From NCBI RefSeq assembly GCF_036967205.1, contig NZ_CP146022.1, positions 806,001 to 870,000 of the forward strand: a stretch of 64,000 nucleotides of DNA, in the 5' to 3' direction. The translations under genes and the position numbers were made by a program. The notes beneath the pieces were generated by a model. It searched no databases. It saw only the letters and a list, made by a program, of their open reading frames with translations, and was not told the origin of the DNA. Positions 62,836-64,000 of this stretch are shown in pieces (positions within the stretch are counted from its first letter, which is position 1; every line of letters starts with the position of its first letter). The stretch comes from Streptomyces sp. Q6 (GTDB lineage: Bacteria > Actinomycetota > Actinomycetes > Streptomycetales > Streptomycetaceae).

Positions 62836-64000
62836 ACCTCCAGGATGCGTTCGCAGGCCAGCAAAGGCATCTAGACCTCCGCGCACACAGGAACACGCAA
62901 ACGAGCCTGAGAGTGTGCCCGCCGCGTGAAGACCGGCCGGAGATGTGCAGGATTTCGTCAACACGGGTGGACCATGGCGGAACGTGGCAGATCGCAGCTC
63001 GTTGCCTCCGCTGAGACCAGCTGCGGAACCCATCGCGCGGACGAGCGAGCGGGGAAGTGCACACCCCGCAGCCGGACTCTTCCCCCTGGGACCTGGCCCC
63101 GCTTCCTCGAACCAAGCGGGGCCAGGTACTCCCCGACCGCCGACGACCGGGGAGCGACTGCCATCGGCCCTGCACGGGGTCCCGGTGCACAGCCGACTTG
63201 CCATGAACTACCGGCTCACGCCCGCGCACGGATGCAGCGCGCAGGACTTGGTCCGTGCTCACTGCCTTGGCCTCATTCCACGGAGCGTTACGCTTCTTCT
63301 GAATCACCTATTCCGGAGGCCTACCGGGAGGCGGATTGGTCGTGCCGTGGCCGGTCTGAGGAGCGGCGTGTGTGTCTGCGGGTTCCTGAGGCGTGTGCGA
63401 GATGGCTCTCAACACTGCTCCCCTCAGCTCCGCGGGCGGGATCACCGGGCTCGGCTTGCAGCTCATGTGGCAGGTCGTGGGGCGCATTTCACCTCGGCCA
63501 CACGCACCTTGCTTCCTCCTGCCGCGGCAGGCGCGGGCCGTGAACCGGCAACCAGGCGCAGGCTCGGGCCGTACCCGCCTCATCAACGATGCGAACAGGA
63601 TGTGCACTCTCACAGCTGCTCCCCTGGAGTAGTCGACCTGGCCGCTGAAGCGGCAGGTATCACCGCTTTCCTGCGGCGGCCATTGCCTCACCTGGTCGGG
63701 CGGTGTGGTGTGGATCCGTGTGCCCTCCGGTAATCCGGCGGCCTGTGACCCGCGGCTTGGTCTTCGCACAAGCCGTCACTCTTTCGCCCCACACACTGCC
63801 CTCCAGACCGTGGAATACCGACAACCCGGCGGCGCTGCCATCAGGGACCGCACTGCTCTGCCTGCTACTGCTGTCGCATGCCCCTTCATCCCCCAATGGC
63901 GTGAACGACCAATCCAAGCGCAGCGCAAGAACGGATTCACGGACATGGACGACGACTCGACTCCCACGCCGCTGCGCGGCATGAAACGCTTCTCTTTGGG
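62836..64000. other. About 1.2 kb without a gene I can support
   Basis: Several frames are open, but none has a start context, family motif or normal streptomycete codon use on one strand. A perfect 12-bp stem (CTGGCCCCGCTT/AAGCGGGGCCAG) at 63093-63125 is the only clear structure. It may be decayed mobile DNA. Confidence 0.5.
63093..63125. terminator. Hairpin with 12-bp perfect stem
   Basis: Arms CTGGCCCCGCTT and AAGCGGGGCCAG enclose a 9-nt loop. No gene ends beside it on either strand, so terminator status is tentative. Confidence 0.4.

Noticed and set aside
63703-63984. Open frame of 93 codons near the right edge
   Set aside because: No recognisable motif and no start signal; overlapping frames on both strands look equally open.

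Overview
The window looks like chromosome of a Streptomyces (or very close actinobacterial) strain. It is very GC-rich with strong third-position GC bias, and it is full of streptomycete families: DUF5134/M56, DUF6131, DUF6214, an LVIVD protein, a PucR regulator and bacterial nitric oxide synthase. A mycothiol-dependent formaldehyde dehydrogenase also points to an actinomycete. No tRNA, rRNA or CRISPR array was seen.

Positions 1-33 kb read as ordinary chromosome. In order they hold: the end of a type II NADH dehydrogenase; a FUSC transporter/MarR pair behind a perfect palindrome; frameshifted DUF5134 and M56 genes; PAP2, HAD and Fe-S proteins; a TetR gene; an LVIVD protein divergent from a DUF305 lipoprotein; a FprA-like reductase; an NCS2 nucleobase permease; a divergent ArsR/Old-Yellow-Enzyme pair with twin operators; a nucleobase-catabolism cluster (PucR, NCS1 permease, deaminase, amidohydrolase); a GH43 arabinanase; NsrR and flavohaemoglobin (Hmp) with a clear NsrR box; a BNR-repeat protein; uracil-DNA glycosylase with a sugar-kinase-like gene; a CbiX-like protein; a lactonase; and nitric oxide synthase. 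NOS makes NO, while NsrR/Hmp 7 kb away sense and detoxify it.

At about 33.1 kb a tyrosine integrase breaks a FUSC gene. A second, intact FUSC gene and an excisionase-like gene follow. From there to the end the DNA is accessory: IS elements of the IS5, IS21 and IS481 families (some back to back), pseudogenes, and isolated cargo such as a NACHT NTPase, an orphan barstar, a SUKH-like protein, an S1-domain protein, a small P-loop kinase and a TetR/ketoacyl-synthase pair with twin operators.

The most coherent accessory system is at 40.7-45.6 kb. An IclR regulator precedes a phthalate-dioxygenase-type reductase, a CYP199A-like P450, a mycothiol-dependent formaldehyde dehydrogenase and an MBL-fold hydrolase. 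The inferred pathway is oxidative O-demethylation of a methoxylated aromatic acid, with the released formaldehyde detoxified through mycothiol to formate.

Three left-half genes (DUF5134, M56, PucR) each carry an apparent single-base deletion in or beside a short G/C run. They may be sequencing errors rather than real pseudogenes. All functions are inferred from reading the sequence; no database search was run.
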